Positions 25,370-34,620 are shown, numbered from the stretch's first letter. The stretch: DNA of 64,000 nucleotides from Schleiferilactobacillus perolens DSM 12744 (GCF_001435585.1 NZ_AZEC01000001.1:480928-544927); one strand, 5' to 3'. Program-made: numbers and translations. The notes: a model not told the origin generated them from the sequence alone.

Positions 25370-28300
25370 TTAATCCACCGACTTCAGAGCTTCCAACATA
25401 TCCACATTCTTCAACCGATGATTCACGAAGAATCCCAGGAACAACGTAATCACAGCGACCACGAGGAGCGGCAGGATGAATCCCATGGCCCCCAGCGCTG
25501 GATTAAACATCACTTCATCCGGCGGCACCGCCCACAGAATGTATCGGTGAAGCAAAGCGCCCAGACCGTAACCGACGATGATCCCAAACAGAGACAGAAT
25601 GATCGTTTCCCGATAGATGTACATCGTGACTTCGTTATCATAGAAGCCCAACACTTTGATCGTGGATAATTCCCGCATCCGTTCCGACACGTTAATGTTG
25701 GTTAAGTTGTAGAGAATCACGATTGCCAGCAAACCCGCCACAATGATCAAAACCATCATGATCTTGTCCAGCGAGTTAACAATGGTCGAAATTTGCGAGC
25801 GTAGAGTGGTATTTTGCACGACCCCGGCCACGCCAGTCAGCTTCATAAATTGGGCAGATTGTTTCCGCGTATTCCGTAAACTGCGATCCTTTAAATTGAC
25901 TAAATCAGCATTTGTGCTGAACGACTTGGCGAAGGCTTGGGTATACGCTGTTTTGCTCATAAAAGCAAAGTGGCCCATGTACATCTCTGTGATACCGGTG
26001 ACCTTCATCCGCCGCGGGGTATTGTTGCTGTCCCGCAGCGTGATCGTATCCCCCACTTTGGCACCGAGGAGGTCGGCCAGCCGTTCAGAAATGACGACGC
26101 CATTGCTTTGCAGGGAAAGTTTTTGTTGCGATTGACGATTAATCAACCGGATATAGTTGTTGAAAGTGTCCGCATCACTGGGGACAATCAGTTTGATTTG
26201 CTGGGTATCGTTGGCCTTACCAGCTACCTTCGTTAATTGCTCATAGTGAATGGTGGTATGTTCTTTGACGTCCTTCTTCGCCAGTAGCTGATTGATCTTA
26301 TTTTGCTGACTCGCAGGGACATAGTTGGTATGTGCGACGATTAGATCGTAGTGGACCAGGTCGCCAAATTGCCGTTGATTGATGCCAGAAATGGAGTGCT
26401 GGACAGCGAGTCCTGTGAAGAGCAGGGCAACTGAACCGGCGACACCAAAGATGGTCATAAATATTCGTTTCTTATACCGGAAAATATTTCTGGCAGTGAC
26501 CTTGTGGGTAAAACTCATCCGTTTCCAGAGGAAGCCGATGCGCTCTAAGAAAATCTTCGAACCGGCCGCTGGCGGCTTGGGCAGCAACAAATTCGCCGGC
26601 TTATCCCGCAATTCGCGGCGAGCCACATAATAGGCGGGCACGACTGTACTGAGAATTGCCAAGATGAACGCAATGATAGTCACACCCCAGTGGATGTGTA
26701 GTTGAATCGGCGGCAGGGTGAAGCCGATCCGATAGGCGTTATAGACGATGTAGGGCAACAGAGTATGGCCCAAGGCAACACCCAAAATTGTGCCAATGAT
26801 GCTGGCCGTGGCGCCGTAAATGGTAAACTTCTTGATCACATCAGCATTGTCGTAACCCAGTGCTTTCAGAGTGCCAGAATTGATCCGTTCTTCATCCACG
26901 AACCGCGTCATGGTGGTAATGGTCACCAAGGCGGCCACGAAGTACAGGAAGATGGGGAAGATGGCGGCTAGAGAATCCACGATCCAGGAGATAGTACCGA
27001 AGATTTTGTACCCGTCGCCCCAAGGGACTTCTCGTCGTGAATCCCGGGCATAAACTGGTGCGGACAGGTGCTTGAGGGTCTCCTTAGCTTCAGTTAAAGT
27101 TTTTTCCGCTGCGGCAATTTTCTTTTTGGCCGCTGGTTTTTCGCGGTTGAATTTGGTCAAACCGTCTTGGTATTCCCTTTCCTTAGTGGCTAGTGTATTC
27201 TTAGCCGCTGCCAGTTGCTGCTCACCGTTTGCCTGTTGGGCGGTTAAGGTTGATTTGGCCGTGGTCAAAGCGGACTGCTTGGTTTGCAGTTCCGTCCGGG
27301 CTTGGGCAATTTTGGCGGCGTTTTGTTGGTATGCCGCTGATTTTTGCTGCAATGTTTCTGCTGTTGCTAGCCATGTTTGCAAACCGTTGCGGTATTGGCC
27401 CATCCCCGTGTTGTAATCCTGTACACCTTGATTGTATTGGGCGAAGCCGGTGTTGTATTCTTTTTCTTTTCCAGCCAACATTTGCTCGCTGGCTGCCAAT
27501 TTGTTTTTGGCCGTCGTCAACGCAGCGGTGTTTTCCTGCAATTTTGCCTTGGCTGCTGTCAGTTCCTGATTGGCGGCAGCGTATTTGGTTTGGCTCGCAT
27601 CCAGCTGGGTGCGAGCTTCCTGCAATTGCTGGGCACTTTCAGTTAACTGTGTCTTTGCGGTCGCGAGTTCCTTTGCGGTGGCATCAATCTGTGCTTCGCC
27701 CTGATTGATTTGGGCCATTCCCGGCGTGTATTTATCTTGCATAAACGCCGTGTAGGCTGCTTGTATTTGATTAAGCTTCTGGTTCGCACCAGTTAGCTGC
27801 GCGTTGAGTTCGGCGCGCTGGGCGTCAGTGAGATGGGGGTCGGCCAACTGCTTTTGTAATTCCGCGATCTGGGCTTGTAATTGACTGATGCCTGTTTCGT
27901 ATTGGGATTTGCCGTCAGTTAGGGCGTCTTTTTGTTTGGTTAAAGCGGTTTGCTTCTCGGCCAAAGCAGCATTCGCGGATTCCCATTGCTTTTGCTTGGC
28001 CGTGAAAGTTTGCAGATTTTGAGTGTATTCTGCTTCTTTGACGTCTAACAGCGCTTTTTGCTGGGCTAATTCTTTGGCGGACGAGGCAATCTGGGTCTGG
28101 GCCTGATTCAGCTTGGCTTGATTGACACTGATCTGTTGATACTCATCCGCAATTTGCATCTTGCCTTGATTAAGTGCCTGGGCAGCGCTAGTTAATTGTT
28201 GGTGGGAACTCACTAACTGAGCTTGGGCACTGGCCAGTTGGTTCTTGACTGCTTGCAGCTGCGTCCATTTAGCGGTCAGCGTGGTTTGGCCATTGGCTAA

Positions 28301-29323
28301 CTGCGTTTTGGCACTGTTCAATTGGCTTTCTGCGCTGGTAAAAGAGGCTTGGGCGCTTTGCAACTGCTTTTCACCATCGTTGATCTGGCTTTGGGCAGTG
28401 GCCACCTGAGTGTTTAGTTTTGCCTGATTGGTCGCAATCGCCGTATTGGCGGCTGCAATCTGGGTTTTCGCAGATGCTAGCTGCTTTTGGGTATCGATTA
28501 GTTTTTGCTTAGCGGCATCAATCTTTTTCTGGCCGCTATCAATTTTTGCCTGGGCTTGTGTCTTGATGGCCGCCAACCGTTTTTGCGGTTGATTCTTTAA
28601 CAGGGTCTTGAGCTGATTCTTGTGAGTCGCCAGCAGTTTCGTATACTGGGTGGAATAAGGATCAACACCCTGAGTATCCTGGTAGGTTAATCGGGCTAAC
28701 ATGTAAAATTGAGAATCAAAGGCGTTCTTGGGTACCACGGCGTATCCCTGCAAACTGCCAGAACCAGAAGTGGATTGGCCCATGTTCACATCTGAAATCA
28801 TCTCAGAAGAGTGGACGAAACCAACGATCTTGAAGGCGTGGGTTTTTAAGACTTTGTTCCCCAGTGCATCGGCTTTTTCGGTCACCTGATAAGTTTGGCC
28901 GATCTTATAGTGCTTTTCTTGTTCCGCATTCAGCGCGATTTCGTTGCTGTGCTTGGGTAGACGGCCTTTGACCAGTTGATATTGGGAGACTTTTTGCGGG
29001 GCAGAGTAAATCCGAATACTGGTCGTGGATCCTTTGATGGCCACATCTTTGAGGTAACCAAATTCAGCTTGACGTACCCCTTTGGCTTGTTTAATCGTTT
29101 GGACATCGTTTTTGTCCAATCCGTAATCTGCAATCACTGAGACATCGGCAGTGTTGTACTGGTTAAAATAACTGGTGCCGGTATCGCGCATATCTGGTCC
29201 GGTGACGTACAAACCGACCAGCGCAAAAGAACCCAGCAGCATGAGACCCATGATGGAGAAGAAGCGGCCCCATGATCCAGAAAATGATTTGCGAATATCT
29301 TTCCATAGTGCTTTTTTCCTCAC
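25370..29323 (-). CDS. Giant ABC permease with a ~490-residue coiled coil (FtsX type)
   Basis: A 1317-residue permease. One membrane helix (about 20-42) is followed by an extracellular domain, then from about residue 255 to 745 an almost unbroken Ala/Gln/Lys/Leu heptad coiled coil rich in AQ-x-L and SA-x-T-x-L units. Three membrane helices with an FtsX signature (DEERINSGTLKALGYDNADVIKKF) follow, then a second extracellular domain and a final three-helix FtsX block (ELSTIKVLGFYDNEVTMYIYRET). Such coiled-coil FtsX permeases occur in Firmicutes beside small ATPases; their cargo is largely unknown. GTG start at 29323 behind AAGGAG. It is co-transcribed with the ATPase 13 bases upstream and controlled by the divergent TetR. 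Confidence 0.87.
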   Translation of the reverse strand: MRKKALWKDIRKSFSGSWGRFFSIMGLMLLGSFALVGLYVTGPDMRDTGTSYFNQYNTADVSVIADYGLDKNDVQTIKQAKGVRQAEFGYLKDVAIKGSTTSIRIYSAPQKVSQYQLVKGRLPKHSNEIALNAEQEKHYKIGQTYQVTEKADALGNKVLKTHAFKIVGFVHSSEMISDVNMGQSTSGSGSLQGYAVVPKNAFDSQFYMLARLTYQDTQGVDPYSTQYTKLLATHKNQLKTLLKNQPQKRLAAIKTQAQAKIDSGQKKIDAAKQKLIDTQKQLASAKTQIAAANTAIATNQAKLNTQVATAQSQINDGEKQLQSAQASFTSAESQLNSAKTQLANGQTTLTAKWTQLQAVKNQLASAQAQLVSSHQQLTSAAQALNQGKMQIADEYQQISVNQAKLNQAQTQIASSAKELAQQKALLDVKEAEYTQNLQTFTAKQKQWESANAALAEKQTALTKQKDALTDGKSQYETGISQLQAQIAELQKQLADPHLTDAQRAELNAQLTGANQKLNQIQAAYTAFMQDKYTPGMAQINQGEAQIDATAKELATAKTQLTESAQQLQEARTQLDASQTKYAAANQELTAAKAKLQENTAALTTAKNKLAASEQMLAGKEKEYNTGFAQYNQGVQDYNTGMGQYRNGLQTWLATAETLQQKSAAYQQNAAKIAQARTELQTKQSALTTAKSTLTAQQANGEQQLAAAKNTLATKEREYQDGLTKFNREKPAAKKKIAAAEKTLTEAKETLKHLSAPVYARDSRREVPWGDGYKIFGTISWIVDSLAAIFPIFLYFVAALVTITTMTRFVDEERINSGTLKALGYDNADVIKKFTIYGATASIIGTILGVALGHTLLPYIVYNAYRIGFTLPPIQLHIHWGVTIIAFILAILSTVVPAYYVARRELRDKPANLLLPKPPAAGSKIFLERIGFLWKRMSFTHKVTARNIFRYKKRIFMTIFGVAGSVALLFTGLAVQHSISGINQRQFGDLVHYDLIVAHTNYVPASQQNKINQLLAKKDVKEHTTIHYEQLTKVAGKANDTQQIKLIVPSDADTFNNYIRLINRQSQQKLSLQSNGVVISERLADLLGAKVGDTITLRDSNNTPRRMKVTGITEMYMGHFAFMSKTAYTQAFAKSFSTNADLVNLKDRSLRNTRKQSAQFMKLTGVAGVVQNTTLRSQISTIVNSLDKIMMVLIIVAGLLAIVILYNLTNINVSERMRELSTIKVLGFYDNEVTMYIYRETIILSLFGIIVGYGLGALLHRYILWAVPPDEVMFNPALGAMGFILPLLVVAVITLFLGFFVNHRLKNVDMLEALKSVD

Positions 29324-29336
29324 GATTGCAGTCTCC

Positions 29337-30038
29337 TTACCATTCGATGTTGGCTATCTCTTCGGGGTGGGCGTGTTCTTCAATTTTTTCGACCTTGGCA
29401 TCGCGGAAGTGAATGACGCGGTCGCCAATCGGGGCAATGGCGGCGTTATGGGTTACGATAATGACGGTGGCCCCGCGTTTGCGACTCATGTCCTGCACAA
29501 TTTGCAGCACTTGCTTGCCGGTGCTGTAGTCCAAAGCCCCAGTGGGTTCGTCACATAACAGAATTTTTGGATTCTTGGCCACTGCCCGAGCAATGGCCAC
29601 CCGCTGCTGTTCCCCACCGGATAGTTGAGAGGGAAAGTTATTGATTCGATCGGCCAGCCCCACGTCTTTTAACGTCTGTTCCGCGTCCTGGGCGTCGCTG
29701 ACAATTTCAGAAGCCAGTTCGACGTTTTCCTTGGCGGTGAGATTCTCGACTAAGTTATAGAATTGAAAGACAAAACCGACATCATCCCGACGGTAGGTAG
29801 TTAGCTGGCGGGCATTATAATTGGCAATGTTTTGGCCATCAATGATAATGTCTCCTTCGTCATTGCTATCCATGCCACCTAGGATATTCAACATCGTGGA
29901 CTTGCCGGCACCGGATGCGCCTAAAATCACGACGAGTTCGCCCTTATTGACTTCAAAATTAATATCATTATTGGCGACGATGGTTGTGTCACCCATTTGG
30001 TACCGTTTATAACTATGCTTGACTTCGATATAGGCCAT
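29337..30038 (-). CDS. ABC transporter ATP-binding protein partnering the coiled-coil permease
   Basis: A 233-residue MacB/LolD-branch ATPase with Walker [10 protein letters not shown] (about 40-48), signature LSGGEQQR, Walker [13 protein letters not shown] and the H-loop VTHN. It is first in a two-gene operon with the giant FtsX-type permease. AAGGAGG lies eight bases before the ATG. The promoter at 30087-30116 is followed by a 13-bp palindrome that recurs at the divergent TetR gene, so TetR repression is likely. Confidence 0.9.
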   Translation of the reverse strand: MAYIEVKHSYKRYQMGDTTIVANNDINFEVNKGELVVILGASGAGKSTMLNILGGMDSNDEGDIIIDGQNIANYNARQLTTYRRDDVGFVFQFYNLVENLTAKENVELASEIVSDAQDAEQTLKDVGLADRINNFPSQLSGGEQQRVAIARAVAKNPKILLCDEPTGALDYSTGKQVLQIVQDMSRKRGATVIIVTHNAAIAPIGDRVIHFRDAKVEKIEEHAHPEEIANIEW

Positions 30039-30063
30039 GTTTGCGTCCTCCTTGATTTAAAAC

Positions 30064-30076
30064 CAACAACGTGTTG
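30064..30076. promoter_or_regulatory. TetR operator at the ABC promoter
   Basis: CAACA-ACG-TGTTG palindrome lying just downstream of the minus-strand start site (about +4 to +16). It is identical in arms and spacing to the copy at 30168-30180. Confidence 0.7.
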
Positions 30077-30086
30077 CTTTATGAAG

Positions 30087-30116
30087 AGTATACGGATGAC
30101 GAGGAGCACCTGACAA
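30087..30116 (-). promoter_or_regulatory. Promoter of the coiled-coil ABC operon
   Basis: Minus-strand -35 TTGTCA (30111-30116) and -10 TATACT (30087-30092) with an 18-base spacer. Confidence 0.7.
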
Positions 30117-30127
30117 CCATCAAAATG

Positions 30128-30180
30128 TTGGAAAGTGTCGTTTTAAACGCTGATACTCTATAAATATCAACACGGTGTTG
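30128..30180 (+). promoter_or_regulatory. tetR-type promoter and second operator
   Basis: Candidate -35 TTGGAA (30128-30133) and -10 GATACT (30152-30157), spacer 18. It is followed at 30168-30180 by CAACA-CGG-TGTTG, the same palindrome as at the ABC promoter, indicating autoregulation. Confidence 0.55.
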
Positions 30181-30225
30181 CTTTTAATGATTGCGGCCGG
30201 CATAATGAGCATTGAGGTGATTTAA

Positions 30226-30837
30226 ATGGCAACTCATGGTAAGGTGTCCAAGACCCAGCAAAGAATTAAAGAAGCGTTTATCTATTTGATTCACACGAAG
30301 GGCTTCGAGCGGCTGACGATCAGCGATATTACCCAGTATGCCCATATCAACCGCAGTACGTTTTACGCGCATTACCAAGATAAATTTGATTTGATTCATC
30401 AATATGAACAGAAGTTTCTCACGGCACTGCGCGACATTATTAGTAATCGGTTGGCCGCCGCAATGGTGGCGCCGAACAATGGCCCAGAGACGATGGTGAC
30501 TTACGACGCAGTGCGTAAGATGCTGGATTACATTGCCGCGGACTTCGATCTGGTCAAGGCACTGATCAGCCCAGGCGGTGATCCGCAAGTGGTGAATGAA
30601 ATGAAGAAAATGCTGCGGGAAATTATTGATGCCGATCTTTACCAAGTGAAGGGGAATACAAAAATGACCACGGTCATCCCGGACAATTATGCCCATGAGA
30701 TCGTGGTCGGTGATATCGTCAACATCGTGACATTTTGGCTCAGCCAGGACAATCCAGACAGTCCAGAAGCAGTGGCCGAAATCATTATGAAAACGCGGTT
30801 TATGAGTCCGTATCAGTTGCTGGGGATTCCCCAGTAA
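30226..30837 (+). CDS. TetR-family regulator
   Basis: A 203-residue one-component regulator. The N-terminal TetR helix-turn-helix (about 10-55: TQQRIKEAFIYLIHTKGFERLTISDI, then INRSTFYAHYQDKFDL) is followed by a helical ligand-binding domain. It diverges from the coiled-coil ABC operon, and both promoters carry the palindrome CAACANNNTGTTG, so it probably represses the transporter and itself until a ligand is bound. GAGGTG precedes the ATG. Its 3' end overlaps the end of the convergent HD-hydrolase gene by 38 bases. Confidence 0.9.
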   Translation: MATHGKVSKTQQRIKEAFIYLIHTKGFERLTISDITQYAHINRSTFYAHYQDKFDLIHQYEQKFLTALRDIISNRLAAAMVAPNNGPETMVTYDAVRKMLDYIAADFDLVKALISPGGDPQVVNEMKKMLREIIDADLYQVKGNTKMTTVIPDNYAHEIVVGDIVNIVTFWLSQDNPDSPEAVAEIIMKTRFMSPYQLLGIPQ

Positions 30838-31483
30838 CTGGCGGTTGTGCACCAATTTCATGGAAATATTCTGCCAGAAATGGATGCATGAAAGCCGTCC
30901 GCTGGCGGGCAATTTGTTGCGCAGCCGGTGTATTCATCGTGGCTGCTAGTTTGAACAATTTTTCGTAGAAATGATTCACGACTGTAGACGGCTGCCGATA
31001 ATTGGCGGCCGTTAATTCTTGGCGGGGCAAAATGGCGGGGTCATAATCGGGATTGTTGTGGGCAGCACCATAACGGATGGCCCGAAAGATCCCAACGGCC
31101 CCCAGTGCATCCAGCCGGTCGGCGTCTTGTACGATTTGTCCGGCTAAATCCAAAGATTGGTGGGTGTCGATATTTTTAGCAAACGACATGTGATCAATGA
31201 TGAAGAAAATCGGCTGGATTTGCGCGGCCTTTAATCCGACGGTGTGTTGCAATTCCTCGCTGAGAGCTGTTTTAACCGTCGCCGGATCAGCCACCAGCTT
31301 TTCATCGTAATAGTCATGTAAATAGGCAGTGGCTAACACGGTGAAGGCATCCACTTGCGGGTAGGCTGCCAGCAGCTGCTGGGCATTGGCCACAACGCGG
31401 CGAATATGTTGAAAATCGTGCCCAGAATGGTCATGAGCCGCCTGCTGCTTCGCTAGTTGGGCAATCTGGGTGAGGGCATCCAT
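30800..31483 (-). CDS. HD-domain phosphohydrolase
   Basis: A 227-residue HD-superfamily metal-dependent phosphohydrolase. First His in DHSGHDFQHIRRV (H20-24 region), the HD pair in AYLHDYYDE (near 55), and the last metal Asp in QDADRLDALG (near 125). This YedJ-like arrangement acts on nucleotides or related phosphates, but the substrate is unknown. Its ATG overlaps the stop of the HdeD-like gene (TAATG), so the two are co-translated. The 3' end runs 38 bases into the convergent tetR-type gene, which makes antisense contact between the mRNAs likely. Confidence 0.87.
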   Translation of the reverse strand: MDALTQIAQLAKQQAAHDHSGHDFQHIRRVVANAQQLLAAYPQVDAFTVLATAYLHDYYDEKLVADPATVKTALSEELQHTVGLKAAQIQPIFFIIDHMSFAKNIDTHQSLDLAGQIVQDADRLDALGAVGIFRAIRYGAAHNNPDYDPAILPRQELTAANYRQPSTVVNHFYEKLFKLAATMNTPAAQQIARQRTAFMHPFLAEYFHEIGAQPPVTGESPATDTDS

Positions 31484-31998
31484 TAAAACGCCCGTCCCAG
31501 TAGTAAAGCACCGAAGATGATTAAGTAAGACGCCACCAGATAAGCCAAGGTAACAACGGAATAGAGCGGGTTAAAGAGCATTGCAAACCCGATAATGATG
31601 CCAATGATCCCCATCACAATGTTGAAGCCTCGGTGCAAAGAAAAGTCTGCGGCGGCGATGGACATGATGGAATCCAGCAAGAACCAGAAGGCAAAGAGAT
31701 AGGCAGTGAACAACACGCCAAATTGCCCATTCGCAAACAGCAGCAAGCCGAGTAAGATATCCAGAATCCCGGTAGGCAGGATGTAGGGTGGTCGGGCGAC
31801 CCCAGCCTTCCCCATGTCATACCACACCACAATGTCCATGATCCCTTTCAGCAGACTCCCAATGGCAAAGGCCCAAACGATCCCAAACAATGCGTTACCG
31901 GGTTTGGTAAAGGCCCAAATACCTAAAACGATGAAAACAATCCCCAGTAATGCCAACGGCAAGCGGAAATGTTTCCGTGGTGATTCAAAACGATCCAT
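31483..31998 (-). CDS. HdeD-like membrane protein (DUF308)
   Basis: A 171-residue integral membrane protein of six short helices arranged as repeated pairs (FIVLGIWAFTKPGNALFGIVWAFAIGSLLKGI, GILDILLGLLLF, IMGIIGIIIGFAMLFNPLYSVVTLAYLVA), the DUF308/HdeD pattern. The family is linked to acid stress in Enterobacteriaceae, but its role in lactobacilli is not shown. A purine-rich AGGAGGTAATATT stretch precedes the ATG. The HD-hydrolase gene follows with a one-base overlap. Confidence 0.82.
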   Translation of the reverse strand: MDRFESPRKHFRLPLALLGIVFIVLGIWAFTKPGNALFGIVWAFAIGSLLKGIMDIVVWYDMGKAGVARPPYILPTGILDILLGLLLFANGQFGVLFTAYLFAFWFLLDSIMSIAAADFSLHRGFNIVMGIIGIIIGFAMLFNPLYSVVTLAYLVASYLIIFGALLLGRAF

Positions 31999-32081
31999 AA
32001 TATTACCTCCTTTCCTTCCATTCTAGCATTTCCACTTACAGAAAATATGTTTTGCTTGTTGAAAAGCCGTGGAAAGCATAT

Positions 32082-32113
32082 TTGACCGTCGTTTTGGCGT
32101 TTCCCGATATAAT
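32082..32113 (+). promoter_or_regulatory. Possible promoter of the 32137 ABC exporter
   Basis: A perfect -10 TATAAT (32108-32113) with TTGACC (32082-32087). The 20-base spacer is long, so the true -35 may be poorly conserved. Confidence 0.4.
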
Positions 32114-32136
32114 GACCTGGAAGGGTAGGTGGAGAC

Positions 32137-33873
32137 ATGTTCAAAAGTACAGTGTGGCGAATGATTCGCTTTTTTGCTCGGCAATTGGCGGATGCCAAAC
32201 GTTATTTAATTGCCGTGATGGTGATGTTGGTGGGGACAGCTGCCATTCAGTATGCGATCCCGCGCATTACGCAAAGTGTGATTGACCAAGTTATCCCGAA
32301 AAAAGAAGTAGGAACATTGGCTTTGAGCGTGGGGGCACTGCTGGTGTTAACGGCAGTCACAGGGCTACTGTCGGCTGGCAGTAATTACTTGCTGGCGCGG
32401 GTGTCCCAGAGTGCAGTGGCCCGCCTGCGCAATACATTGTTTGGCCACGCTCTGAATCAAGATTTCGCGTTTTTTGAAACAAGCAAAACTGGTGATTTGA
32501 TGGTCGTATTGACCAGCGATGTGAACGCGTTGCAAGGTCTGCTGTCACCCAATGCCTTGGGGCTGTTTGGCAGCATTCTCACCGCCGTGGTGGTGCTCGT
32601 GATTATGCTGATTCAAAATCCAGTGCTGACCGGCTTGATCGTGTTGACCTTTCCCATCCTATTCATTGTCAACCTGTTTTTCTCCCGCCTGATTCATGGG
32701 GCATGGCGACGGGTGCGACAGTCCACGGGGACGATGAACAACCAGATTCAAGAAAGTCTGGCGTCGATTCTTTTGATTAAGAGTATGGCCACAGAGGATC
32801 AAACGGCAGCCACTTTTGCCAAGGTGAATGAAGACAACCGCAAGAATCAATTGGCGGCCACGACGTATTTTGCGGAATTCTCACCGGTCATTGATTTTGT
32901 GGATTATTTGGGCACAGCCTTGATTATCGGGGTGGGTGCGTATCAGGTGATGGGAAACAGTTTTACCGTCGGGGGCATTGTGGCCTACCTTTCCTATTTA
33001 ACAATTCTACAGGCACCGGTACGCTCGCTCACTAACTTGATCGATCGCTTCCAGCAGGCTGTCGTGTCCTATGAACGGATCGAAAATTTATTGGCGCAGG
33101 CACCCCAAGTCGTGGATGTGCCCGATCCGCAACCGTTGCCGACTTTCCACGAGGCAGTTCAGTTCGATCATGTGGATTTCCATTATGGCAATGGTTTGCC
33201 AGTGATTCAAGATGTGTCTTTTGACTTGCCGAAAGGAGAAACTGTCGCCTTAGTCGGCTCATCTGGGGCTGGCAAGACAACGATTACGAAGCTGCTGGAC
33301 CGGTTCTATGATGTGACGGCGGGCCAAATTACGTTTGACGGGATTGATATCCGGCAGGTCCGTGCTCGGGATTTGCGCCGGCAAATCGGCGTCGTGACGC
33401 AAGACGTGTTGTTACTGGATACGTCCATTCGCGATAATATTGCCTACGGTCTGGGGACGGTCACGGATGACGCCGTGTGGGCGGCGGCAGAAGCGGCCAA
33501 TATCGCCGATTTTGTCCGGTCGTTGCCGGATGGGTTGAACACCCGCGTGGGTGAACGTGGGGTCCGGCTGTCTGGCGGGCAGAAGCAGCGGATTGCCATT
33601 GCCCGGATTTTTCTCCAGGATGCGCCCATTGTGGTCTTGGATGAGGCCACAGCGGCGTTGGACAATGAGACAGAACGATTCATTCAAACGTCCTTCGATC
33701 GATTAATGACCAACCGAACCAGTTTGGTTATTGCCCATCGGTTATCGACGATTCAGCATGCTTCAGAAATTCTCGTGGTGGAGGATGGCAAGATCGTTGA
33801 ACGCGGTACCCATCAGGAATTATTGTATAAGAATGGTCGCTATGCCCAGCTCTATGCGCTGCAATTCAAGTAG
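32137..33873 (+). CDS. ABC exporter half-transporter (fused)
   Basis: A 578-residue fused exporter. Six membrane helices in the first ~320 residues are followed by an ATPase with Walker A GSSGAGKTT (near 372), signature LSGGQKQR (near 478) and Walker B IVVLDEATAALD. It resembles multidrug/lipid or peptide exporters of the BmrA/LmrA/LagD-like group without the N-terminal C39 peptidase. GGTGGAG precedes the ATG. No regulator is adjacent, and the next gene downstream is under heat-shock control, so it is probably a separate unit. Substrate unknown. Confidence 0.9.
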   Translation: MFKSTVWRMIRFFARQLADAKRYLIAVMVMLVGTAAIQYAIPRITQSVIDQVIPKKEVGTLALSVGALLVLTAVTGLLSAGSNYLLARVSQSAVARLRNTLFGHALNQDFAFFETSKTGDLMVVLTSDVNALQGLLSPNALGLFGSILTAVVVLVIMLIQNPVLTGLIVLTFPILFIVNLFFSRLIHGAWRRVRQSTGTMNNQIQESLASILLIKSMATEDQTAATFAKVNEDNRKNQLAATTYFAEFSPVIDFVDYLGTALIIGVGAYQVMGNSFTVGGIVAYLSYLTILQAPVRSLTNLIDRFQQAVVSYERIENLLAQAPQVVDVPDPQPLPTFHEAVQFDHVDFHYGNGLPVIQDVSFDLPKGETVALVGSSGAGKTTITKLLDRFYDVTAGQITFDGIDIRQVRARDLRRQIGVVTQDVLLLDTSIRDNIAYGLGTVTDDAVWAAAEAANIADFVRSLPDGLNTRVGERGVRLSGGQKQRIAIARIFLQDAPIVVLDEATAALDNETERFIQTSFDRLMTNRTSLVIAHRLSTIQHASEILVVEDGKIVERGTHQELLYKNGRYAQLYALQFK

Positions 33874-33904
33874 CTGTAAGGCCGCAAAAAAATCGAAACC
33901 AATA

Positions 33905-33947
33905 TTAGCAGACTATTGACACGAGTGCTAATTGCTGCTACTATAAT
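33905..33947 (+). promoter_or_regulatory. CIRCE operator overlapping the hsp20 promoter
   Basis: TTAGCAGAC (33905-33913), nine bases, GAGTGCTAA (33923-33931): the right arm is perfect and the left arm has two mismatches from TTAGCACTC-N9-GAGTGCTAA. The -35 TTGACA (33916-33921) lies in the spacer, and TACTAT (33939-33944, 17-base spacing) or TATAAT (33942-33947) is the -10. HrcA binding would block polymerase. Confidence 0.85.
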
Positions 33948-34021
33948 AGTTGGTCGGAGGGAAAAGGATCAAGATCCTGATTCCGCCACTGAAGTATTTT
34001 TGCGAAAGGAAGTTTTCTGTT

Positions 34022-34498
34022 ATGGCAATGAATGATATGATGACTCGTCGAAACAATAATGACTTGATGAATGGTGATCCGTTCTTCGATAATCTGTCTC
34101 AACGTTTCTGCGGTCCTGTTTCTAACTGGATGGATTGGTTCAATCCGTTAGTAAACACCACGGCAGTTAACGGCTTACGTACTGATGTGAAAGAAACCAA
34201 CGACAGTTACATCACCCGGGTCGATATTCCTGGTGTGGATAAGAACGATATCAAATTGAACTATCACGACAACGTTTTGAGTATCAATGTGGTCAAGAAG
34301 AATGTATCCGACCATGCTGATAAGGATGGCAATGTATTGATGTCCGAACGCAGCTATGGCGCCATGAGCCGCAGCTATCAATTGCCGAATGTGGATGTCA
34401 ACGGCATCCAGGCAAACTACGACAAGGGTGTACTGACAGTGACTTTGCCGAAATTGAACGGTAAGGAAGATGCTAGTCACAACATCGATATCCAGTAA
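34022..34498 (+). CDS. hsp20: Small heat-shock protein (Hsp20)
   Basis: A 158-residue alpha-crystallin-type chaperone that holds unfolding proteins in the cytoplasm. A polar, Met/Asn-rich N-terminus is followed by the alpha-crystallin domain (about 52-150) with DIPGVDKNDIKLNY, the RSYGAMSRSYQLP segment and the conserved YDKGVLTVTLPK near the C-terminus. The ATG at 34022 is preferred because AAAGGAAG precedes it; longer in-frame starts lack a site and lie in the leader. The promoter carries a CIRCE element, so HrcA heat-shock control is likely. Two hairpins follow the stop. Confidence 0.92.
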   Translation: MAMNDMMTRRNNNDLMNGDPFFDNLSQRFCGPVSNWMDWFNPLVNTTAVNGLRTDVKETNDSYITRVDIPGVDKNDIKLNYHDNVLSINVVKKNVSDHADKDGNVLMSERSYGAMSRSYQLPNVDVNGIQANYDKGVLTVTLPKLNGKEDASHNIDIQ

Positions 34499-34573
34499 TC
34501 GTGTTTCTCCCCAACCACTGGTGAGCAGGGGTTGGGCAAATGACCAAATATGACCGTTAACTAAATACCATTG

Positions 34574-34620
34574 AAATCCCCAGGCTAGCAGTGAAGAAAC
34601 TGACTGGTCTGGGGATTTTT
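34574..34620 (+). terminator. Terminator after hsp20
   Basis: AAATCCCCAG (34574-34583) pairs with CTGGGGATTT (34609-34618), with an inner GCAGT/ACTG helix, followed by Ts. Confidence 0.75.

Noticed and set aside
27071..28560. Several long plus-strand open frames opposite the coiled coil
   Set aside because: They arise from the repetitive Ala/Gln/Lys codons of the antisense strand; none has a start signal or protein-like composition.
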